Shown piece after piece: positions 7,070 through 14,797 of a DNA stretch of 58,171 nucleotides (the first letter of the stretch is position 1; every line of letters starts with the position of its first letter). The DNA is taken from the NCBI GenBank assembly GCA_014762645.1, contig JABURP010000038.1, positions 29,458-87,628 on the forward strand. Direction: 5' to 3'. Source of the DNA: Crocinitomicaceae bacterium. GTDB taxonomy: Bacteria; Bacteroidota; Bacteroidia; Flavobacteriales_D; Crocinitomicaceae. A program made the translations under genes and the position numbers. Below the pieces are notes generated by a model. That model did no database searches. It had not been told where the DNA came from and was given only the letters and a program-made list of their open reading frames with translations.

Positions 7070-8620
7070 CTATGTTGTTTGAGGATGAAGTCCCTGCCCC
7101 AACCACTTTCTTCTTTTGATAAAGAAGATAAACAGCATCAATCCTAATACACTACTGAGAATCCCAATTTTCAATCCTCTGTTGGGATCGTTGTTATCTC
7201 CCGGAAAGACAGGTGGCACAATCTCGTGCTTCTTCCCACCATCTACCTTATAAATGAGCGTAGGATCTTCCAATTTATCATAATACTCCGTTACATAATC
7301 TTTGTATTGCGCAGTATTCCACGAAGTAAGCTCATGAAGATTTTCCAGTTCATCCGCTCGTTGTTTTACTTTTCGCGCGCAGTATTTTTGGCCTTCATCA
7401 CAACTCAAATCCCCTGTTGCCGGATTCGTCAAGATATACCGGGCCTGAAAATGTTCTTTGTTTGGCGTAACGTGAAATTGAAGATCCTGAGGATGTGTCT
7501 CTCTGGAATAACGCACATGCAATCTAGTGAAAAACACGTCAGAACTTGCCTGTCCGTTTTGAACAGCCCAATCTACGCCCGCTTCTAATAGATCGGTGTA
7601 AATTGGTGGTGGACCGACACAAGGATCACACTTAACTCCAGGAAATTGAGGAGAGATGTTCCAGGCATACTCAAGAAAAATGGCTTCTTTGTCTTCGCTG
7701 GCATGGGCTTTCTCAAAGAGATCCACATAAAACTTACCGAATTTATCACGAATAAAAAGTGGAACATTTTCATTCGTCGGAATCTTTGCAGTTCTGTAAT
7801 TTGTGCACTCTACTCTACCCTTTTTGGTTAGCGCATAAACGATCATATCCTGCTCGCCACTGGCATTGGCCATTCCCAAACGAATTGGCAGCATAAATTT
7901 GTCGGATTCATACGTTATTTGTAATGGTCTCAAGGTGCGTGAACCCTCACCTTCCGGAACGTCAATATACTTCTTCACATTGCTAATCCCTTGAATTTTA
8001 TCCAGTTTCTCTACATTGACTTTCACCACGAAGAACTTCATATCGTTCTTAATATAGGGTTCAAGTACTTCCTCAGCATCATCAGGAATTTTATACCCAT
8101 TATCAATTAACCAATGTTTTAAACCACCGGATTCCTTTGCTGACAATATAAGTATATCGTATTCTTCCACACTGTATTTGGCTTCAATAGTGACTTTATA
8201 TTTTTTCTCAGTGCTTCCACTACTAATGCTATTTATTGAAGTTGGTGCCATAGAATAGTCTGCAGACAACATTAATTCGTCAACATCATAGCGCATACAT
8301 GGATTTGAATCATAATACTCTACCAATCTTGGCCCTGAATAAGCATCCAGTTTATTAAAAAGCTCCGGTTTGGCAATTTTAATATCGTTTCTTTTAAGAA
8401 CGGTGGGCACCGGAACTACCATGGCAAAATCCTTTACATCACCTGTAAAGTCATTAGACATGGTAACTGTAGTTTTGTCTCCATCCCTCACTAAAATTAT
8501 CTGTGAAGTTTTATTGAAGAGTTTAGCATCTGCCTTTGCCACGTAAAATCCGCAAAAGGAGGATCCGTTAAAGGCAATGGCCGCAATTAACAATGTCAGT
8601 AATAGCATTTGTTTTTTCAT
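7070..8620 (-). CDS. DUF2330 family envelope protein
   Basis: A signal peptide (MKKQMLLLTLLIAAIAFNGSS) precedes FCGFYVAKADAKLFNKTSQI, the characteristic start of DUF2330 proteins. The following text (MVVPVPTVL, with LVEYYDSNPC further on) also fits that family. Near the C-terminus a single membrane helix (LKIGILSSVLGLMLFIFFI) is followed by basic residues, so the ~450-residue domain should face the periplasm with a C-terminal anchor. A Cys-rich stretch (FPGVKCDPCVGPPP) may bind metal or form a disulfide. Function is unknown for the family. It begins 11 bp downstream of the RnfD-like gene on the same strand, so both probably form one operon. Confidence 0.85.
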   Translation of the reverse strand: MKKQMLLLTLLIAAIAFNGSSFCGFYVAKADAKLFNKTSQIILVRDGDKTTVTMSNDFTGDVKDFAMVVPVPTVLKRNDIKIAKPELFNKLDAYSGPRLVEYYDSNPCMRYDVDELMLSADYSMAPTSINSISSGSTEKKYKVTIEAKYSVEEYDILILSAKESGGLKHWLIDNGYKIPDDAEEVLEPYIKNDMKFFVVKVNVEKLDKIQGISNVKKYIDVPEGEGSRTLRPLQITYESDKFMLPIRLGMANASGEQDMIVYALTKKGRVECTNYRTAKIPTNENVPLFIRDKFGKFYVDLFEKAHASEDKEAIFLEYAWNISPQFPGVKCDPCVGPPPIYTDLLEAGVDWAVQNGQASSDVFFTRLHVRYSRETHPQDLQFHVTPNKEHFQARYILTNPATGDLSCDEGQKYCARKVKQRADELENLHELTSWNTAQYKDYVTEYYDKLEDPTLIYKVDGGKKHEIVPPVFPGDNNDPNRGLKIGILSSVLGLMLFIFFIKRRKWLGQGLHPQTT

Positions 8621-8631
8621 AATTCATTTAT

Positions 8632-9498
8632 TTAGATTTCATTCATTTTAATTATTGATCCGTGATGGACTTTTACTTTTTTGATTGGTTTTATCCACTC
8701 GAATTTGGTTTGTGGGAACACTTTGTCCAGGAGCACTGTAAGTGGGGTCATAAAGAACAGTATCCAAATTGGCGCAGTATAAATTTGTACCCAATTGGTG
8801 AGAAAAAAAGTGGCTCCAGCCAATATCAGTGACCAGATCACTCTCGACTTTCTGGCATTGGGAATGGTCATTGGGTCGGTAATCATAAAAAAGGCAAACA
8901 GCAATAAGGTTCCACTGGAAAACTTGTGAAACAAGACATCCATTTCCCAGCCCTGGTAAACAACCGTTCTGAAATATTCCATTAAAAACAGGCTTCCCAA
9001 GAATACAATGGAAGTTTCGAGTCGACCTATTTTAAAGAGAATAATTCCGCCTAGCACCGACAAGGCAAAAAGAAAAAGTGCACTACTACCCCACTGTCCG
9101 GGTGATATCCAGGCATCCTGAAACACGAGGATGGAAATGATAATACCGAAATTAGCCGGGTTGAAAAGGTGTTTATTCTTGATTCGAATGACAAATTTAC
9201 TGGAGATGGCCAAAACAGCCGCCAATATCAAGGTTAACAATGAGGTTGACTTCAATAACAAACATAAGCCCAAGGCCGTGATCAAGGCACTTTTCCAACT
9301 ATTGTACTTTCCGCCAGTAATTTTCGTCCATATCATTTGCGTTCCAACGGTAGAACCAATTACTGATACAATTTGTAGCGTTGAAACCTCCCAACTCAGT
9401 TCGTTAATTCCATAATATAGAAAGATGCTCAAATACAGAATCTGCATGTGACGCGCATCTTCATAAAGGAATTTGATTGATGATAACCATTCTTTCAT
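8632..9498 (-). CDS. Orphan RnfD/NqrB-like integral membrane protein
   Basis: The 288-residue polytopic protein has about eight to ten hydrophobic helices and the landmarks of the NqrB/RnfD family: SALITALGLCLLL (70-82), NPANFG (113-118) and FAFFMITDPMTIP (201-213). In Rnf and Na+-NQR complexes this subunit carries a covalently bound FMN and takes part in ion-coupled electron transfer. I cannot find the usual SGAT flavin-attachment motif, and no other Rnf or Nqr subunit is nearby. The protein is therefore either a flavin-free relative or a stand-alone transporter or electron-transfer component. It is the first gene of a likely operon with the DUF2330 protein. Confidence 0.75.
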   Translation of the reverse strand: MKEWLSSIKFLYEDARHMQILYLSIFLYYGINELSWEVSTLQIVSVIGSTVGTQMIWTKITGGKYNSWKSALITALGLCLLLKSTSLLTLILAAVLAISSKFVIRIKNKHLFNPANFGIIISILVFQDAWISPGQWGSSALFLFALSVLGGIILFKIGRLETSIVFLGSLFLMEYFRTVVYQGWEMDVLFHKFSSGTLLLFAFFMITDPMTIPNARKSRVIWSLILAGATFFLTNWVQIYTAPIWILFFMTPLTVLLDKVFPQTKFEWIKPIKKVKVHHGSIIKMNEI

Positions 9499-9695
9499 TA
9501 GCTTGTACTTAAGTGATTCAAAAACATCAACTTTTCCATAATTAACAGAAGAAAAACCTGTGTTTCACTGAAGCATACAAACCAATATTTAAATGGTTCA
9601 AAAAAATATTATGCCCAACGTATTGTATGTAGTCAGGAAATTAAATTTTGTGATTCTATACATTAAGAAACCACAGATGGAAGACCTACCACAAT

Positions 9696-9731
9696 AAAAA
9701 AAGCTCCAACCGGAAGATTGAAGCTTTTTTT
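9696..9731 (-). terminator. Terminator of the small lipoprotein gene
   Basis: Arms AAAAAAAGCTCCAA and TTGAAGCTTTTTTT pair with one mismatch around a short loop, giving T runs in both directions. The hairpin lies 16 bp beyond the stop of the lipoprotein gene. The stretch 9499-9695, upstream of the RnfD-like gene, holds no recognisable gene and is presumably its promoter region. Confidence 0.8.
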
Positions 9732-9746
9732 ATAAAATCAAGTATC

Positions 9747-10172
9747 TTATTGCACCTGAATCGTTTCGCAACCTCCTCCGGTTGCGCTCCAAGTGTCGGA
9801 TATGAGTAGATTGTCATTTTGATCTCTTAGCTCCCAAATATAATCTTTGGTAGTTTGTGTTCCCATATTCTTTGAAGCGTTAATCGTTCCTGCATCAGCA
9901 CAATCTGGCTTAGTTACCCAATAGTCAGTAACAGGATAACTATCTACGAATACATCCCCCACATAAAGGTTTAAGGAAGTTACACCTGCATTTTCCCAGG
10001 CCAAAGATTTACTCTGTTGATACCAAAGTGTCAGTGTACCTTTATAAGTGCAATCACCATTGTCCTTTGTTGCTCCGGAATCGTAATTGGATGCATTCAC
10101 ATCCATACAGCCTTTGTTGCATGAATAGATCATGAAAACCGCCGGGATTAAAAGCCATACTATCTTTTTCAT
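9747..10172 (-). CDS. Lipoprotein with GCxDxxAxNY-type motif, 141 aa
   Basis: I chose the ATG at 10172 because it begins a lipoprotein signal (MKKIVWLLIPAVFMIYSC) with the lipobox Cys at residue 18; the longer frame to 10256 would run into the preceding gene. Directly after the Cys is GCMDVNASNYDSGATKDNGD followed by CTY. This matches the motif GCTDxxAxNYxxxAxxDDGSCxY that recurs in secreted proteins of Bacteroidota and other marine bacteria. The remaining ~100 residues look like a beta-sandwich of unknown function. It lies 52 bp downstream of the class V aminotransferase-like gene. Confidence 0.7.
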   Translation of the reverse strand: MKKIVWLLIPAVFMIYSCNKGCMDVNASNYDSGATKDNGDCTYKGTLTLWYQQSKSLAWENAGVTSLNLYVGDVFVDSYPVTDYWVTKPDCADAGTINASKNMGTQTTKDYIWELRDQNDNLLISDTWSATGGGCETIQVQ

Positions 10173-10224
10173 TTTATTAAGTTTAGTTGAGGCAATATAC
10201 GACAGATTTCGTCTGCACCAATTA

Positions 10225-11487
10225 TTAGCCTGCCATTTTTTGTAAGGCTTCCACAAGCATATCTAACTCATCTGTAGAAGTATATAAATTTGGCGTAACA
10301 CGTACTCCATGAACATTAGGCCTTTTAACCCGCACTACATGAATTTTATACGTATCCATTAGTTCTAACTCCATATCCCTGGCAGTCATTCCCTCAATGA
10401 GAACATTGGCTATTGCACCGTAGCGGCCTTCATCCCAAGGTGTGTTTAGAATAATCTTTGGATGATCCTTCACCTTGTTGGTCCAGTATTCTTTTAGAAA
10501 CTTCAACCGTGATGCTTTACGCTCTCCTCCTAAAGCGTTGTGAAAATCTATCGCATTCGAGATACCCAAATCAACGTGTACTGGCTTAGTTCCGGTATGA
10601 TTCAGTCGCATTATATCATCTTCAGGTAGTTCTCTCTCGCCAAACAAAGGCCAAAGATTCTTGATCTTGTCTTTCTTTACATACAAAAATCCCGCTCCTA
10701 AAGGAGTGCTGAGCCATTTATGTAGGCTTGTACCAAAGTAATCACAATTGAGATCAGACACTTTAAAATCAACGTGAGCAAAGGAATGTGCACCATCCAC
10801 CAATACCTCTACTCCATGTCTATGCGCCATGTCACAAATCTTCTTAACCGGAAGTACATGTCCTGTAATATTGACCATGTGGCAAATCATTAGTAATTTG
10901 GTCTTCTTCGTGATCTGCGCTTCATAAAGGGAAACGATTTCATCATCATTTTTAGGGTGATTTGGTAGGGATACAAGTTTATTGACGATCCCATACCGGT
11001 TTTCCATCAACTTAAACTGATTGAGCATGGCACCATAATCTTGTTCAGCCATGATCGCCTCATCTCCTTTCTTCCAGTGAATTCCACTGATCACCAAATC
11101 AAGAGCTTCAGTAGAGTTTCTGGTGACTACAATTTCATCTGTAGAACAACCCGCCAGATCAGCTAATTTTTGACGAATTTCTTCATGTTTATCATGCATC
11201 AACTTTCTCATGTAAAATGATGCGTGAAGGTTGACGTATTTGACGTGTTCGAGGTAATGGTTCATGGTTTCTTCTGGCATCAGGCAATAGTAACCGTTTT
11301 CGAGATTGATGTAGTCGGATTTTAATTTATACCCTTGACGAATTTTAGCCCAAAAGTCTTCATCTTCGGCAAGTTCATCCAAAGGAATGTGTGCCACCTC
11401 CTCTGTCATTTTAGCCAGGAGATCAATAGAAGCCAATGATCCCGCCGTAATTAGTGATAATTGTTTTAAGAAGGTGCGTTTATCCAT
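10225..11487 (-). CDS. Class V PLP aminotransferase/epimerase-like protein
   Basis: This fold-type I PLP protein resembles isopenicillin N epimerase and cysteine desulfurase-type (class V) enzymes. The Schiff-base lysine is K257 in SLHKWLSTPLGAGF. D231 in VLVDGAHSFAHVD should contact the pyridine nitrogen, and EIVVTRNSTEALD (119-131) forms the phosphate cup. The N-terminus MDKRTFLKQLSLITAGSLA resembles a Tat leader with Lys-Arg instead of Arg-Arg, so export to the periplasm is plausible but uncertain. Similar Tat-tagged members are common in Bacteroidota. The substrate is unknown. It is upstream of the small lipoprotein gene and could be co-transcribed with it. Confidence 0.85.
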   Translation of the reverse strand: MDKRTFLKQLSLITAGSLASIDLLAKMTEEVAHIPLDELAEDEDFWAKIRQGYKLKSDYINLENGYYCLMPEETMNHYLEHVKYVNLHASFYMRKLMHDKHEEIRQKLADLAGCSTDEIVVTRNSTEALDLVISGIHWKKGDEAIMAEQDYGAMLNQFKLMENRYGIVNKLVSLPNHPKNDDEIVSLYEAQITKKTKLLMICHMVNITGHVLPVKKICDMAHRHGVEVLVDGAHSFAHVDFKVSDLNCDYFGTSLHKWLSTPLGAGFLYVKKDKIKNLWPLFGERELPEDDIMRLNHTGTKPVHVDLGISNAIDFHNALGGERKASRLKFLKEYWTNKVKDHPKIILNTPWDEGRYGAIANVLIEGMTARDMELELMDTYKIHVVRVKRPNVHGVRVTPNLYTSTDELDMLVEALQKMAG

Positions 11488-11573
11488 AATGAACTAGTTT
11501 TGAGCTGATTTAAAGGTAATTAAATGAGTGGAAAGTCTATATCTTTGATGATGAAAATAATCAACTAGCTTAA

Positions 11574-11951
11574 ATGATAACTGCTCTTGTATTGCTTCCT
11601 TTCCTACTTTATTTAAGTTGGATATCCAGAAAGAGTCCCAATTTAAAGGTTATTCTGGCCGTTAATACTGGTATTTTTCTTCTCCCTATCATACTAAATG
11701 ATGAGGGAGCAATGGCGGCTATCATATTGACTTTCTTCTGGTTTTGCTGGTTGATAATGAAGGACGTACAAGGTGGCAAGTTAAAGTTTTGGAAAGGAAT
11801 TGGCATTTCTGCAGCATTTTTTTTGGTAATGGTTATGATTGGAGAAAGTACAGGGAAAATGTTTTCAATTTATTATCTCATTGGTTATCTGCCAATACTC
11901 ATATTCCCCTTTTATTGCCTTTTATACCGGTCTGAAAACAAGGAAGATTGA
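11574..11951 (+). CDS. Small integral membrane protein, 125 aa
   Basis: The family is not recognised. Four hydrophobic helices are evident (around residues 2-17, 24-42, 47-63 and 75-120, the last probably two helices), with a short acidic C-terminal tail (SENKED). No catalytic motifs are seen. It is divergent from the aminotransferase-like gene (86 bp apart) and 125 bp upstream of the DUF2911 gene, so it is probably transcribed on its own. Confidence 0.55.
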   Translation: MITALVLLPFLLYLSWISRKSPNLKVILAVNTGIFLLPIILNDEGAMAAIILTFFWFCWLIMKDVQGGKLKFWKGIGISAAFFLVMVMIGESTGKMFSIYYLIGYLPILIFPFYCLLYRSENKED

Positions 11952-12076
11952 TTGTTCTATTTATTTACCGCTTATGTATTATATGCATGAAAGATGAACA
12001 GAAGTTTTAACCTCTTGTTATCTTTATAAAAGTTTAAACATCTAAATCAACTTAGAACCTTTAAAAATTTGAGAGA

Positions 12077-12928
12077 ATGAAGAAATTAATACTATCACTT
12101 AGTTTATCAATGCTAATAACATTCCCTGCTCTGTCTCAGGTGAAATCCCCACAACCAAGCCCAGCTGCAGAAGTACATCAGACAATTGGCCTATCGAACT
12201 TTAAAATATCTTATTCGCGTCCTGGCGTTAAAGGCCGAACGGTGTTTGGTGATCTCGTTCCTTATGGAAAAGTATGGAGAACCGGAGCAAACAAAGCTGT
12301 ACAATTTACTGTTGACACAGATATTAAAGTTGAAGGTAAAGAGCTTAAAGGAGGACATTATGCGCTATTCACAGTTCCCAATAAAGACAGTTGGGATGTT
12401 ATTTGGTACGAAGAGACAGAAATTTGGGGAACACCTTCTGAATGGGTAGATTCACTTGAAGCACTGCGCGTAAATGTCAAAACTCAATCCTTAAGCAACC
12501 TGGTTGAGTCATTTACGATTGCCTGGGAGGATGTGAGTAATGGCAAATCCGGAATTCTAAGCCTGTCCTGGGAGAAAACCAAAGTAAGTCTTAAAGTGGA
12601 GGTACCTACAGACGAGATAGCTCAAGCCAGCATTGAGACAACTATGGCCGGACCAACACATTCTGATTATTACAGAGCCGCTTCTTACTATTTAGAAGCT
12701 GGTAAAGACCTTAAACAAGCGCACGAGTGGATTTCTAAAGCTTGTGAAATTCGCGGTGAAGAAGCTTACTGGTACTTCAGAAAGAAAGCCCTTATTGAAG
12801 CGGAATTAGGAATGTATAAAGAAGCAATTGCATCAGCAGAAATATCACTAAAAAATGCAAAAGCTAAAGGCAATGACGATTACGTCAAAATGAACGAAGC
12901 GTCAATTGCCGAATGGAAAAAGAAATAA
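12077..12928 (+). CDS. DUF2911 protein with C-terminal TPR-like helices
   Basis: A signal peptide (MKKLILSLSLSMLITFPALS) is followed by the DUF2911 domain. Its hallmarks are ISYSRPGVKGRTVFGDLVPYG at about residues 44-64, then KVWRTGANKAVQF and HYALFTVP. The domain covers roughly residues 30-170. Residues ~190-283 are amphipathic helices resembling one or two TPR units (SYYLEAGKDLKQAHEWISKA). The protein is probably periplasmic. DUF2911 has no known function, although it is widespread in Bacteroidota. A strong terminator follows at 12952, so the transcript is probably monocistronic. Confidence 0.85.
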   Translation: MKKLILSLSLSMLITFPALSQVKSPQPSPAAEVHQTIGLSNFKISYSRPGVKGRTVFGDLVPYGKVWRTGANKAVQFTVDTDIKVEGKELKGGHYALFTVPNKDSWDVIWYEETEIWGTPSEWVDSLEALRVNVKTQSLSNLVESFTIAWEDVSNGKSGILSLSWEKTKVSLKVEVPTDEIAQASIETTMAGPTHSDYYRAASYYLEAGKDLKQAHEWISKACEIRGEEAYWYFRKKALIEAELGMYKEAIASAEISLKNAKAKGNDDYVKMNEASIAEWKKK

Positions 12929-12951
12929 GCTAAACGACAATTCTTTTAATC

Positions 12952-12992
12952 AAGCCTGTGTTCCTGTACTTCATGGAATACAGGCTTTTTTA
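12952..12992 (+). terminator. Terminator of the DUF2911 gene
   Basis: Arms AAGCCTGTGTTCC and GGAATACAGGCTT (one mismatch) with a ~10-base loop are followed by a T run. On the opposite strand it overlaps the symporter stop codon and lacks a T tract, so it serves the plus strand only. Confidence 0.8.
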
Positions 12993-14687
12993 ATCAATCA
13001 CCAATTCACCGGATTTATTGGAGTTATCAAATTGCTGAATAATAAGAGCGGCGAACACTACAATTGAACTACCAATGATATTATAGAGCAAATAACTCAA
13101 TTCCAGTGTGCCGTAAACCGTCATGAAATGAAGGATCAACACACACCCCTGACCTATTAATGCTGCAATCAGCGTAGCTCTGGCCTGAACACGTTTAAGG
13201 AAAAACGCCAGAAGGAACACCCCTAAAATGGTCCCATAAAAAAGTGATCCCAGTATGTTCACCAATTGAATCAGATTTTCAACGAGTCCTGCTGATAGCG
13301 CAATAATAATAGCCAGAATACCCCATCCAACCGTCAATAATTTACTGATGCGTAGGTCTTTTTTATCATCATCTGATTTTGACCAGAACTTCTTATAATA
13401 ATCAATGGTAGTGGTTGATGCCAGTGCATTCAACTCTCCTGCTGTTGAAGACATGGCGGCAGAAAAGATGACCGCTAACAGAAGGCCGATTAACCCATGC
13501 GGTAAGAAATTTAAGACGAAGGTCAGAAAAATATAATCCGAATCCTTGTCTTCATAGCCATCATCTAATTCTAAAACTCTGGATTTATAAGCTTTTCTCA
13601 ATTCCAGTTGCCTTTTTTGTAGTTTTCGGACACCTGAATATCCAGCATTTGATCGATCATCAGAGATTGATAAAAGCTCTTTTCTTTTCATATCATACAC
13701 TGAATTATACTCAGACTCAATGCTCTGTAATTCAACATCTTCACTCAGGTTAATTTCAGTAGCAGTTGAATTAAAAATAATAGGCGGTTTATTAAACTGA
13801 AATGCCACAAAAAGCATGGCTCCAACAAAGAGGATGAAGAACTGCATTGGAATCTTCAGCAAGCCATTAAACATAAGTCCAATTCTGGACGCTTTGAGGC
13901 TTTTTCCGCCTAGATAACGTTGAACCTGCGACTGATCCGTACCGAAATACGACAAGAAGAGAAAAACGCCCCCGGTTAGACCGGAAAACAAGGTATAACG
14001 ATTACCGGGATCTATAGACAGGTCTATCACTTCCATTTTACCCATGTTACCGGCAATATCAATTCCTTCTGAAAAGCCTACGGAATCAGGAAAACTTTGT
14101 ACGATATAATAAAAAGCAAAGAACATTCCCGCCATGATAACCGCCATTTGCCATTTCTGGGTAAGCGATACAGCCTTACTTCCTCCTGAAACAGTATAAA
14201 CGATTACGAGTCCGCCAATTACTATACAGGTTAGTTGAAGGTTCCACCCAAGTATGGTTGAAAGTATAATAGCCGGTGCATAAATTGTTATCCCAGCCGC
14301 CAAGCCCCTTGAAACAAGGAATAAAAAAGCAGTTAAAGCGCGCACTCTGACATCAAAGCGTTGTTCCAGGTACTGATAGGCCGTGTAAACCTTTAGGCGA
14401 TAATAAATGGGTAAGATAAAAACGGATATAATGATCATGGCTATGGGCAGGCCAAAGTAAAATTGCACAAAGCCCATTCCGCTTTCATAGGCCTGACCTG
14501 GCGTTGAAAGAAAAGTGATTGCAGAAGCCTGAGTGGCCATAATCGAAAGCCCGATAGTCCCCCAACTGTCCGTATTATTTCCTTTAAGATAACCTTGAAG
14601 ATTACTGCTTTTACGCGTACGCCAGGCGCCATAAATCACAATTACCAATAAAGTGGCAAGCAATACTCCCCAGTCTAATAAACTCAT
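12990..14687 (-). CDS. Sodium:solute symporter (SSS family)
   Basis: The polytopic 565-residue protein has about 13 hydrophobic helices. Its start (WGVLLATLLVIVIYGAWRTRK), the STPGQAYESGMGFVQFYFG segment and the internal VYTVSGGSKAV element (residues ~159-169) are typical of the SSS/SLC5 family, which imports solutes with Na+. A hydrophilic insertion between helices (about residues 310-375, rich in Lys/Glu/Asp) is longer than in many family members. The solute is unknown. Coupling to the PIG-L deacetylase gene suggests an amino sugar, sugar acid or deacetylation product. Its ATG overlaps the TGA of the microprotein gene by four bases (ATGA). Confidence 0.88.
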   Translation of the reverse strand: MSLLDWGVLLATLLVIVIYGAWRTRKSSNLQGYLKGNNTDSWGTIGLSIMATQASAITFLSTPGQAYESGMGFVQFYFGLPIAMIIISVFILPIYYRLKVYTAYQYLEQRFDVRVRALTAFLFLVSRGLAAGITIYAPAIILSTILGWNLQLTCIVIGGLVIVYTVSGGSKAVSLTQKWQMAVIMAGMFFAFYYIVQSFPDSVGFSEGIDIAGNMGKMEVIDLSIDPGNRYTLFSGLTGGVFLFLSYFGTDQSQVQRYLGGKSLKASRIGLMFNGLLKIPMQFFILFVGAMLFVAFQFNKPPIIFNSTATEINLSEDVELQSIESEYNSVYDMKRKELLSISDDRSNAGYSGVRKLQKRQLELRKAYKSRVLELDDGYEDKDSDYIFLTFVLNFLPHGLIGLLLAVIFSAAMSSTAGELNALASTTTIDYYKKFWSKSDDDKKDLRISKLLTVGWGILAIIIALSAGLVENLIQLVNILGSLFYGTILGVFLLAFFLKRVQARATLIAALIGQGCVLILHFMTVYGTLELSYLLYNIIGSSIVVFAALIIQQFDNSNKSGELVID

Positions 14688-14797
14688 CCGGCGTAGTAAT
14701 TAGTGATTAGTAGATAAAGCACTATTTGCACTCCCAGGAAAAGGATCAATCCAATATACCAGGCCTTCCAGTTCGTATTGTCTTTCTCCTCATTCAT
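14684..14797 (-). CDS. 37-residue single-pass membrane microprotein
   Basis: This short frame begins with ATG at 14797 and ends with TGA at 14684. It overlaps the stop of the PIG-L gene by eight bases (ATGAATGA) and the start of the symporter by four (ATGA). The product has a charged N-terminus (MNEEKDNTNWKAW), one hydrophobic helix (YIGLILFLGVQIVLYLLI) and a short tail (TNYYAG). The head is acidic, the helix is about 18 residues long, and there is no lipobox. Its fit between two coupled genes indicates that it is translated. A role as a small accessory subunit of the symporter is my inference; small partner proteins are known for some secondary transporters. Confidence 0.75.
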   Translation of the reverse strand: MNEEKDNTNWKAWYIGLILFLGVQIVLYLLITNYYAG

